Positions 51,942-60,668 of a DNA stretch of 64,000 bases are shown here, in pieces. Both the position numbers and the translations under genes were made by a program. Below the pieces are notes generated by a model. It was not told the origin of the DNA. It searched no databases and worked only from the letters and a program-made list of their open reading frames with translations. The first letter of the stretch is position 1. Every line of letters starts with the position of its first letter. The stretch comes from JBFWRK01 sp050248955. Its GTDB lineage: Bacteria > Actinomycetota > Acidimicrobiia > Acidimicrobiales > Ilumatobacteraceae. Location of the stretch: the NCBI GenBank assembly GCA_050248955.1, contig JBFWRK010000006.1:1-64000 (forward strand), written 5' to 3'.

Positions 51942-52289
51942 ATGCGGCTCGAACGGCGTGAGGGGTACCGGCTCTGGGTCGGTGGCCCCGTGCCGAAGCA
52001 CGCCGACGGCATCACACTCGGGTCGCTCGTGATCGTCCGGGAGGGCGCCGAGCATTCGCGCTACCTGATCCGTCACGAGCAGATCCACGTGCGCCAGTGG
52101 AAGCGCTACGGGATGATCGGCTTCGGCGTCCGCTACGTCAGCAGCTACGCCCTGTGGCGCCTGCGGGGCAAGGACCATCACGGCGCCTACCTCCGCATCC
52201 CGCTCGAGATCGAAGCCGACTGGCTCGCCCGCCGGACCCTCGGCACCGCCGTCGCACCGCTCGGCGACGACGTCCCGATCTCCCGCTAA
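51942..52289 (+). CDS. Small HEXXH-containing protein (putative metalloprotease-like)
   Basis: 115 residues, ATG at 51942, weak ribosome site. RYLIRHEQIHVRQWKRYG contains HEQIH, a zinc HEXXH motif, and later RIPLEIEADWLARR offers an acidic third ligand in a DUF4157-like E-x-E-A-D setting. The whole catalytic pair lies in an unusually short chain without signal peptide or membrane helix. No named family is confidently assigned. It sits between the CnoX-like and comEA genes. Confidence 0.75.
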   Translation: MRLERREGYRLWVGGPVPKHADGITLGSLVIVREGAEHSRYLIRHEQIHVRQWKRYGMIGFGVRYVSSYALWRLRGKDHHGAYLRIPLEIEADWLARRTLGTAVAPLGDDVPISR

Positions 52290-52351
52290 CCTCCTCCGCC
52301 TTCCCCCTCTCGTCCGGCGGCGCGCCCGCGCCCGTTCGCAGAGGAGTGACC

Positions 52352-53074
52352 GTGCACGAGCCGCCGAGGCCGGAACCGGCCCCCACGATCACCGAGCGCG
52401 TCCATGCCAGCATCACCTTCCTCGGCCCGGGGCGGCTGCTGAGCGCAGGCCTGTCGATCCTGCTCGTCGCCGCCGGCTGCTGGTGGTTGCTGCGCGCCCC
52501 GGCGCCGCCGGTCGAAGCACAGCTGCCGTTCACGGCCGGCGCCGGAGCGGCTGGCGGCAGCGAGGCGGCTGCCGCGCCTGGCAGTGCGACGACGAGCACA
52601 CTCGCCAGCCCGCCTTCGTCCGCTGCTCCCGCGGGCACGATCGTCGTGCAGGCCGCCGGCGCGGTGGCCGTGCCGGGTGTCTACACGTTGCCTGCCGGCT
52701 CGCGCGTCCACGAGCTCGTCGCGATGGCCGGTGGTGTGACGCCCGACGGCGACCCCGCGGCGATCGCCCTCGCCGTCGTCCTCACCGACGGCGAGCGGGT
52801 CTACGTCCCGAGGGTCGGCGAGGTCGTGCCGGCTGCCCCGGCCGGCCCGGCTGTCGCCGGATCCGGGGCGATCGCACCGGCCGGGCCGCTCGACCTGAAC
52901 CGGGCCACGGCGGAGCAGCTCGACGCGCTGCCCGGCGTCGGTCCGACGACTGCAGCGGCGATCGTCGCTCATCGCGAACGCAACGGGCCGTTCGCCAGCA
53001 TCGACGGCCTGCTCGATGTGCGCGGCATCGGGCCGGCGAAGCTCGACGCCCTGCGCGACCTGGTGACGGTGTGA
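52352..53074 (+). CDS. comEA: ComEA-type DNA-binding competence protein (SLBB + helix-hairpin-helix)
   Basis: 240 residues from the GTG at 52352, with GAGGAG 5 bases upstream. One membrane anchor (LLSAGLSILLVAAGCWWLL), a Pro/Ala/Ser-rich linker, an SLBB domain (IVVQAAGAVAVPGVYTLPAG, about 95-155), a second linker, and the C-terminal HhH pair LNRATAEQLDALPGVGPTTA and LDVRGIGPAKLDALRDLV. ComEA binds DNA outside the membrane and hands it to ComEC, encoded about 430 bp downstream. Confidence 0.9.
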   Translation: MHEPPRPEPAPTITERVHASITFLGPGRLLSAGLSILLVAAGCWWLLRAPAPPVEAQLPFTAGAGAAGGSEAAAAPGSATTSTLASPPSSAAPAGTIVVQAAGAVAVPGVYTLPAGSRVHELVAMAGGVTPDGDPAAIALAVVLTDGERVYVPRVGEVVPAAPAGPAVAGSGAIAPAGPLDLNRATAEQLDALPGVGPTTAAAIVAHRERNGPFASIDGLLDVRGIGPAKLDALRDLVTV

Positions 53075-53098
53075 ACGGTGTGAACGGCGACCGAGCGG

Positions 53099-53542
53099 TC
53101 AGAGCACGACGACGTAGGCGACGGCGAACGCGACGGCGGCGCCGATCCACACCGGGATCACGAGCCAGGCGAACTCACGCCACCAGTCCCGCCACGATGC
53201 CGCGGGGACGCGCGTCGCCCGCGACGCAGCCCAACTGCCGAGTGCGATCCAGAGCACGAAGCTGGTCACGCCCGCGATCGCGTAGCGGGGCGTCCCGCCG
53301 GAGACCGGCACGCCGAGCAGCAGCAGCGTCGGTGCGGCCATGGTCGTGAGCAGGAACCCACCGAAGCCACGAACGGCACTGCCACCCCAGTTGAGCAGCA
53401 CCGCGCCGATGCCGAGCGCCACGATCGGCGGCACGAGCGCCATCCACGGGCCACGGCGGCGGAGCAGGTACCGGTATGCAACCGGCCCTTCGGGCACCGG
53501 TACGACGGTGTCGGAGAGCACCCGCACAGGATATGCGCCCAC
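53099..53542 (-). CDS. Four-helix membrane protein of unknown function
   Basis: 147 residues from the ATG at 53540-53542; a GTG at 53521 is possible. Four hydrophobic segments: WMALVPPIVALGIGAVLLNW, FLLTTMAAPTLLLLGVPV, YAIAGVTSFVLWIALGSWA and FAWLVIPVWIGAAVAFAVAY. No family recognised. It lies antisense between comEA and comEC, and its 5' end overlaps the probable comEC start, so the two are divergent with little or no spacer. Confidence 0.65.
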   Translation of the reverse strand: MGAYPVRVLSDTVVPVPEGPVAYRYLLRRRGPWMALVPPIVALGIGAVLLNWGGSAVRGFGGFLLTTMAAPTLLLLGVPVSGGTPRYAIAGVTSFVLWIALGSWAASRATRVPAASWRDWWREFAWLVIPVWIGAAVAFAVAYVVVL

Positions 53543-54968
53543 TCCCCGAGAGCGCGGGCAACCGCTCGACGATCACACGGTCATCGGTCTCACGATCGCG
53601 CTCACGCTGGGCACCTGGGTGGCGCGTCCGGTACCGCTGCCAGTGCTCGTGCTCGCCGTCGGCGGGCTCCTCGGCGTCGTCGCCGGGCGTCGCCGAACGT
53701 CCGCCCTCGTGCTCCTCGGCGCCGTCCTGCTCGGTTCGTGGTCCGGTGACCGTGCGTGGCGGGCGGCCACTGCCGGACCGATGGCGGCGGTCGAGGTCGA
53801 CGGCGTGGGAACGCTGCTGTCCGATCCGGCGCCGCTCGGGCGAGGGCGGTCGGTGGTGATCGAGATCGACGGCCGGCGCTACGAGGCGCTCACCTTCGGC
53901 TCGCCGTCGAGCCGGCTCGCCGACCTGCTCGCCGGTGAGACGGTCCATCTCGCCGGTGAGATCGGCCCCGCGCCACCAGCTCGGGCCCGCCGCCTCGCGG
54001 CGCGCCACATCGTCGGCAGGCTGACGCTCGACCACGTGAGCGTCACCGGCGAGGGCAGTCCGGCCGCTCGCGCCGCGAACCGCATCCGCCGGGCGCTGGC
54101 ACGCGGGTCCGCCGGTCTGCCCGACGTCGAGCGTTCGTTGTTCCTCGGCCTGATCATCGGCGACGACCGGGAGCAGCCACGCGAGCTCGTCGACGACTTC
54201 CGCGCCTCCGGTCTGTCGCACCTCTCCGCGGTCTCAGGTCAGAACGTCGCTTTTGTGCTCCTCGTCGCTGCCCCGGCGCTGACCCGCCTGCGACCGCGGT
54301 CGCGGTGGCTGGCGACGACGATGCTGATCGGCTGGTTCGCACTGCTCACGCGGTTCGAGCCGTCGGTGATCCGCGCGTCGGGGATGGCCGTGCTGTCGGC
54401 GACCGCCTTCTGGCGTGGCCGGCAGGCCAGTCCGTTGCGGATGCTCGCCCTCACCGTCGCCGCGTTCCACCTCGTCGACCCGCTGCTGGTCTGGTCGGTG
54501 GGGTGGTGGTTGTCCGTCGGGGCGACGATGGGCATCGCCGTGCTCGCCCACCCGCTCGAACGGTTGCTCCCCGGGCCGCGCCCGCTTCGGGTCGCCGCTG
54601 CGACGTCGTTGGCGGCGAACATCGGGGTCACACCGGCGAGCCTCCTCGTGTTCGGTCGGTCGCCTCTCGTCTCTCTCGTCGCCAACCTGCTCGCCGTGCC
54701 CGTGGCCGGGTTCGTGATGATCGTCGGCATCCCTGCCGGCCTGCTGGCTGCCGCGTTCCCGACGCTCGCGCCGATCGTGCTGCTGCCCGGCCGACTCGGC
54801 ACCCGCTGGGTGCTCGTCGTCGCCCGCCTCGCCGCCGCCGTGGAGCCGGACGGCTGGGGCCGGTGGCCCGCGGTCATCCAGCTCGCCGCCGTCGCCACCC
54901 TCGTCATCGTGCGGCGGCGGCGAGCTGGTCCCCTCAGGCGGGTGCGGTCACCGGGGTCGGATCCGTGA
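53508..54968 (+). CDS. comEC: ComEC/Rec2 family DNA-uptake channel, short form
   Basis: 486 residues from the GTG at 53508 (frame open from 53340, so the start is uncertain). The N-terminal membrane region leads to the OB-like DUF4131 part (VEVDGVGTLLSDPAPLGRGR ... LAGEIGPAPPA), then the competence domain with GLIIGDDREQPRELVDDFRA and GLSHLSAVSGQNVAFVL, and multiple helices (VWSVGWWLSVGATMGIAV, SLLVFGRSPLVSLVANLLAV). The usual C-terminal metallo-beta-lactamase-like domain is missing: the protein ends after the last helix with a short basic tail. It forms the inner-membrane channel for single-stranded DNA. Confidence 0.88.
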   Translation: MSESTRTGYAPTPRERGQPLDDHTVIGLTIALTLGTWVARPVPLPVLVLAVGGLLGVVAGRRRTSALVLLGAVLLGSWSGDRAWRAATAGPMAAVEVDGVGTLLSDPAPLGRGRSVVIEIDGRRYEALTFGSPSSRLADLLAGETVHLAGEIGPAPPARARRLAARHIVGRLTLDHVSVTGEGSPAARAANRIRRALARGSAGLPDVERSLFLGLIIGDDREQPRELVDDFRASGLSHLSAVSGQNVAFVLLVAAPALTRLRPRSRWLATTMLIGWFALLTRFEPSVIRASGMAVLSATAFWRGRQASPLRMLALTVAAFHLVDPLLVWSVGWWLSVGATMGIAVLAHPLERLLPGPRPLRVAAATSLAANIGVTPASLLVFGRSPLVSLVANLLAVPVAGFVMIVGIPAGLLAAAFPTLAPIVLLPGRLGTRWVLVVARLAAAVEPDGWGRWPAVIQLAAVATLVIVRRRRAGPLRRVRSPGSDP

Positions 54969-55650
54969 GCGGGCTGATCGTTGCTTGCACCGACGCCGGC
55001 CTGCCGTCGACCGACGTCGCGTAGGTGATGTCTCGCAGCGTCGCACTGTCCAGCAGCAGTTGCACCACGGCAGCGGTGTCGCCGGCGATGCCGAGCGCGT
55101 TGGGCGGCACCGTCGCAGTCAGCCGGGTCACCGTGCCCTCGACCCCGTCGACGGTGATGCCCGCCGGCGTGCGGAGCGCGGTGATCGGATCGACCGCGGC
55201 GGGCGCCGCCTCGACCGCTTCCCACTCACCGCCGTCCGGCAGGACCCACGACCCAGCCGGTGTGATGACGTATGAGATCGTCCCGCCGTCACCCGTCAGG
55301 TTGAGTCGTGTGCCATCGGCGACGCGGTCACCGTCGGCGATGAGGGTCACCACGCCGTCGACGGTCACCGTCGTCGTGAAGTGGTAGCCGGCGGCGAGGG
55401 CGTCGAGTGCTTGCTGCAGGAGCGCACCGCCATCGACGGCCGGGGTGGTGGGCGCCGGAGTCGGCGCCGGCGTGGTCGCCGGCTCGACCGCGACCGAGGT
55501 GGGCGCAGTCTGGATCACGGTCGAGCCGAGCTCGGTGGCGGAGTCGGCGCGTGGCGACTCGTCGCCGCTGCACCCACCGACCACGCCGAGCGCGACGAGC
55601 AATCCGGCTCCTCCTGCGAGGAGCCGGATGCCCGTGTGGCGGTCAGTCAT
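54934..55650 (-). CDS. Lipoprotein of unknown function
   Basis: 238 residues from the ATG at 55648-55650; the frame stays open further up only because it lies across the preceding gene's repetitive tail. The signal LLAGGAGLLVALGVVGGC ends in a lipobox with Cys. A Thr/Pro/Ala linker leads to a domain (about 70-230) with DALAAGYHFTTTVTVDG and VADGTRLNLTGDGGTISYVI, resembling LppX/LprG-type lipoprotein folds only in general pattern; no family is claimed. It overlaps the upstream secreted-protein gene by 8 bases and converges on comEC, overlapping its 3' end by about 35 bp. Confidence 0.78.
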   Translation of the reverse strand: MTDRHTGIRLLAGGAGLLVALGVVGGCSGDESPRADSATELGSTVIQTAPTSVAVEPATTPAPTPAPTTPAVDGGALLQQALDALAAGYHFTTTVTVDGVVTLIADGDRVADGTRLNLTGDGGTISYVITPAGSWVLPDGGEWEAVEAAPAAVDPITALRTPAGITVDGVEGTVTRLTATVPPNALGIAGDTAAVVQLLLDSATLRDITYATSVDGRPASVQATISPLTDPTPVTAPA

Positions 55651-56806
55651 CGTCGCGGTCGTCGCCGCCACGATGACCATCACGGTCGCCGCCGTCTTCG
55701 TCGCCGCGATGTCCGTCATCGCGGCGCCCGTCACCGTCGTCGCCACCGCGGCGGCGCTCGTGGTCGCCTTGGTGGTCGTCGTCGTGGTCGTCATCGTCCG
55801 GCCGCGTGGCGTCCGGCGCGACGTCGGTGTTCACCGACGGCGGGGGAGCATCGTGGCAGCGGATCTTCTCGTCGACCGAGATCTTGAGCTCGCCGTCATC
55901 GCCGCGGACCCGGATCTTGACCCGCTCGCCTGTCGCGAACCGGACGTGGATCTTCGAGCCCTCGGCGCTCAGCTGGTCGGGCTCGGGCGTCGCAGTGACG
56001 CCGGAGACCGATCCGTCCAGGGCGACGGTGTAGTCGATCTGCGCAGCAGTGCCGTCGCAGAGCACGCCCGTCCAGACGTGGGCTCCAGCGACGTCGGCGG
56101 CGGGCAGCGAGACACCCTTCACGTTCGACAGGGCGATCTTCACCTTCGCCCGCGTCGTGCCGTCGTCGGTCTCGACCTCGACCTTGATCGACAGCGTCCG
56201 CGACTGGGTGCCGTCCGTGAACCGGATCTTCACCTTTGCTTCCTGGTCGCCGTCACCGTCGTCGTCGGTCTCGTGCTCGACGAAGCCGATCTCCGCGGTC
56301 GGGTCGGACGTCGTGATGTTGGCGATGTCCGGCGAGCCGTCACTGAGCGCCGCGATGTCGAAGCCGACGGTCGTGATCACACCGGTGCCGAACAGGTCAC
56401 CGCTCCACCCGCCGGGACCCGAGACCTCGGCCAGGCTGCCGGCCCGTGCCTCGATCTTCTGACTCCCGCCGCGAGCATTGACGACCACCTTCGCGGTGCC
56501 GTCCTCGTTCACGAACACGACCTTGTTCGGCTTCAGCGTCGTCGCTGTCAGACCGTCCGCCGGGTTGACCGCGACGCTGGCCAGCGCGCCGCCAGGACCC
56601 GCCGTGATGTCGACCGTCAAGGGTGCGCCGAACAACGGCAGCGTGGCAGTGGTCGGTGTCGCTGCTGGTGCAACCAGGGCGGGAGCCGCCGACTCGTCGA
56701 CCACCGCGGTCGTCGGATCGGTGGGTGTGGCAGATGCCGTTCCCACCCCCATGATCAGTGCGGCGGATGAAAGCGCCACCGCCGTGGCTACCAAACGTCG
56801 TCTCAC
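55643..56806 (-). CDS. Secreted protein with Asp/His/Arg/Gly-rich C-terminal tail
   Basis: 387 residues. Signal peptide RRRLVATAVALSSAALIMGV with cleavage near TASA/TP. The middle part (about 60-310) is beta-rich (PLTVDITAGPGGALASVAVN, VKIRFTDGTQSRTLSIKVEV), not assigned to a family. The last 65 residues are low complexity, rich in Asp, His, Arg and Gly (DDDDHDDDHQGDHERRRGG and similar), a composition that can bind divalent metal ions. The tail is encoded by repetitive GTC/GTG-type bases. Upstream of the lipoprotein gene on the same strand, with which it overlaps. Confidence 0.82.
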   Translation of the reverse strand: MRRRLVATAVALSSAALIMGVGTASATPTDPTTAVVDESAAPALVAPAATPTTATLPLFGAPLTVDITAGPGGALASVAVNPADGLTATTLKPNKVVFVNEDGTAKVVVNARGGSQKIEARAGSLAEVSGPGGWSGDLFGTGVITTVGFDIAALSDGSPDIANITTSDPTAEIGFVEHETDDDGDGDQEAKVKIRFTDGTQSRTLSIKVEVETDDGTTRAKVKIALSNVKGVSLPAADVAGAHVWTGVLCDGTAAQIDYTVALDGSVSGVTATPEPDQLSAEGSKIHVRFATGERVKIRVRGDDGELKISVDEKIRCHDAPPPSVNTDVAPDATRPDDDDHDDDHQGDHERRRGGDDGDGRRDDGHRGDEDGGDRDGHRGGDDRDDD

Positions 56807-56949
56807 ATCGTCCTCCAGGTAGGGACCGTCCGCGCCCGCAGCGGATCCACATCAAGTGGCGGAGAGGACACGCTCGAGCACTGGCCGCGGTTTGGTCCCG
56901 TGACGCGATCCCCGGGTCGAGCGGCACCGGGCGCCGCTAGCGTCGGGCG

Positions 56950-57933
56950 GTGATGGGGGTCCACCTGCTCACCGGCGACGACGAGTCGCTCCTGTCCGGC
57001 GCGGCGAGCGAGCTCGTCCACCGACTCGTCGGCGACGGTGACAGGTCGCTCATGGTCGACGACTTCGACGGCGAGGAGTACGAGATCAACCAGGTCGTCG
57101 ATGCTGCGCAGACACCGCCGTTCCTCACCGACCAGCGGGTGGTGATCGGCCGTGGCATCGGTCGGTTCAAGACCGACGAGGTCGCGCCGCTCGTCGCCTA
57201 CCTGACCGATCCGCTGCCGTCGACCGAGCTCGTGCTGATCGGTGGTGGCGGGCGGATGCCGAAGGTCCTCGTCGATGCGGTGAAGCAGGCCGGCGGCCAC
57301 GTCGTCGCGACCGGAGCGCCGACCGGCAAGAAGGACCGGTCGTTGTGGATCGAGGAGCAGCTCGCCGCGGTCGGCCTCGCGCTCGACAGTGGGGCGATGG
57401 TGCTCGTCGGCAACTGGATGGGCGAGGATGCGGGGCGGCTGCGGGCCGTGCTCGACACGCTCGTCTCGACCTATGGCACGGAGCGCAAGCTCAGCGCGGC
57501 CGACGTCGCCCCGTTCCTGGGTGAGGGCGGTGGCATCCCGCCGTGGGACCTGACCGACGCGATCGACCGCGGTGACGTGCCCGGCGCGCTCGCCCTTCTG
57601 ACCCGGATGGTGCGGGCGGGGGACCGTCATCCGCTGCAGGTGATGGCGATCCTCCACGGTCACTACACCCGGCTGATGAAGCTCGACGGCGCCGAGGCCC
57701 GCTCGGAGAGCGAGGCGGCCGAGATCCTCAACGTGAAGAGCGGCTTCCAGGCCCGCAAGGTGCTCGACCAGTACCGCAAGCTCGGCGGCACGAACGTCGT
57801 CCAGGCGGTCCACCTCCTCGCCCAGGCCGATCTCGACCTCCGCGGCGTGCGCGACCTGCCCGACGAGGCGGTCATGGAGATCCTCGTCGCCCGGCTCTGC
57901 CGGCTCTCACCTCGCACGACCCCCCGCCGCTGA
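56950..57933 (+). CDS. holA: DNA polymerase III delta subunit
   Basis: 327 residues (GTG at 56950; ATG at 56953 also possible). AAA+ clamp-loader subunit without a functional Walker motif: VHLLTGDDESLLSGAASELV, VVDAAQTPPFLTDQRVVIGR, STELVLIGGGGRMP, and the C-terminal HPLQVMAILHGHYTRLMKL ... GGTNVVQAVHLLAQADLDLRG are HolA landmarks. It opens the beta clamp within the clamp-loader complex. The comEC-holA-rpsT-lepA neighbourhood is typical of actinobacteria. Confidence 0.93.
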   Translation: MMGVHLLTGDDESLLSGAASELVHRLVGDGDRSLMVDDFDGEEYEINQVVDAAQTPPFLTDQRVVIGRGIGRFKTDEVAPLVAYLTDPLPSTELVLIGGGGRMPKVLVDAVKQAGGHVVATGAPTGKKDRSLWIEEQLAAVGLALDSGAMVLVGNWMGEDAGRLRAVLDTLVSTYGTERKLSAADVAPFLGEGGGIPPWDLTDAIDRGDVPGALALLTRMVRAGDRHPLQVMAILHGHYTRLMKLDGAEARSESEAAEILNVKSGFQARKVLDQYRKLGGTNVVQAVHLLAQADLDLRGVRDLPDEAVMEILVARLCRLSPRTTPRR

Positions 57934-57991
57934 CCCCTTTCCTCCGCCGCTGACCCCGCGGACCCGCTGACCCCGCGGACCCGCTGACCCC
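57927..57991. repeat. Four copies of CCGCTGACCCC at and after the holA stop
   Basis: Copies at 57927-57937, 57947-57957, 57964-57974 and 57981-57991, spaced 20, 17 and 17 bases. The first copy contains the holA stop codon. The core GCTGACCC is the exact reverse complement of the unit GGGTCAGC that is repeated at 58181-58284, so the two arrays face each other and could pair. Confidence 0.92.
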
Positions 57992-58407
57992 GCGGATTCC
58001 GCCGCCGCTCCTCCCTCGTCGGGACCATGCCACGGGTTCTCTGCTCGCTCAGGTCATCCTCCCTCGTCTCTGCTCGCTCCCGGACACGCCAGGTCCGGCC
58101 GGCAACAGAGAACCTGGTGGGCGACGCCGATGAGCAGAGAAGATGAGCTGAGAACCGGATGGGACAGGCGTGGGACTCGCGGGTCAGCGGGTCAGCGGGT
58201 CAGCGGGTCAGCGGGTCAGCGGGTCAGCGGGTCAGCGGGTCAGCGGGTCAGCGGGTCAGCGGGTCAGCGGATCAGCGGGTCAGCGGGGGTCGCGGCTCGG
58301 CGGCGGGGTCCGCGCGTCGCTCGTTGCTCGTGGCGGGACGCGGAACGACCCGGGGCGAGCCCGGGTCGTGCGTGTGTGCGATCGGTGTAGCGAAGCTGGC
58401 TCGGCGC
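57934..58407. other. 474-bp convergent intergenic region made of nested repeats
   Basis: Between holA (+) and rpsT (-). Besides the two opposing arrays there is a 13-bp direct repeat TCTCTGCTCGCTC (58038-58050 and 58067-58079) and a 10-bp inverted pair TTCTCTGCTC (58037-58046) / GAGCAGAGAA (58132-58141). CAGAGAACC at 58106-58114 also pairs with 58035-58043. Short open frames across the 8-bp array encode only its translation and are not supported as genes. Candidate large stem-loop, dual terminator or protein-binding region. Confidence 0.8.
58181..58284. repeat. 13 tandem copies of the 8-bp unit GGGTCAGC
   Basis: Perfect tandem array of GGGTCAGC from 58181, 12 copies exact and one (58269-58276) changed to GGATCAGC. 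The 8-base period is not a multiple of three, so all three frames stay open. Its reverse complement GCTGACCC is repeated at 57927-57991, making a long-range inverted arrangement across about 190 bp. Copy number is likely to vary between strains. Confidence 0.97.
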
Positions 58408-58674
58408 TCAGCCGACGGCGTTGATCTTCGCCATCAGGCGGCTCTTGCGGCGAGCGGCCTGGTTGCGGTGGATGATGCCCTTGGCGGCAGCCTTGTCGAT
58501 CTTCTTGATCGCCAGGCGCACGGCATCGGCATCGGTGTCGGCTTCACCGGTCGACTCGGCGAGCTTGACGGCGGACTTGACGCGCGTCTTCAGCTCGGAC
58601 TTCACGGCCTTGTTGCGCGACGCCCGCTTGGCGTTCGTGAGGATGCGCTTCTTCTGGCTCTTGATGTTTGCCAC
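58408..58674 (-). CDS. rpsT: 30S ribosomal protein S20
   Basis: 88 residues from the GTG at 58672-58674. ANIKSQKKRILTNAKRASRN at the N-terminus, AIKKIDKAAAKGIIHRNQAA and RRKSRLMAKINA at the C-terminus are S20 signatures: a basic three-helix protein that binds 16S rRNA early in small-subunit assembly. Length is normal. The ribosome site (GGGA region) is weak. The GTG start is notable because S20 translation is autoregulated and weak starts contribute to that in E. coli; here it is only a parallel. Confidence 0.95.
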   Translation of the reverse strand: MANIKSQKKRILTNAKRASRNKAVKSELKTRVKSAVKLAESTGEADTDADAVRLAIKKIDKAAAKGIIHRNQAARRKSRLMAKINAVG

Positions 58675-58871
58675 GGTGCGAGGTTCCCTGTCCGATCTGA
58701 GCAGTCCGGTGACCGGTGTGCACCGGTCCGCAAGCCTTCGTGAAGGCGTGACGAGGTTACCGGCGGGACGGCAGCATTCGCCACCTCGCCGGTAGCATCG
58801 TTCGACGGCCCACGCCTCGCCGCCGACCCCGTGGCCGCTCGACCCTTGTCGCCCACCTCTTGAAGCAGCCG

Positions 58872-60656
<1,785 letters not shown>

Positions 60657-60668
60657 CGACAGGCCGAC

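Noticed and set aside
58130..58424. Three overlapping short open frames across the 8-bp array (repeating GQRVSGSA)
   Set aside because: They exist only because an 8-base stop-free repeat keeps all frames open; no other coding signal.
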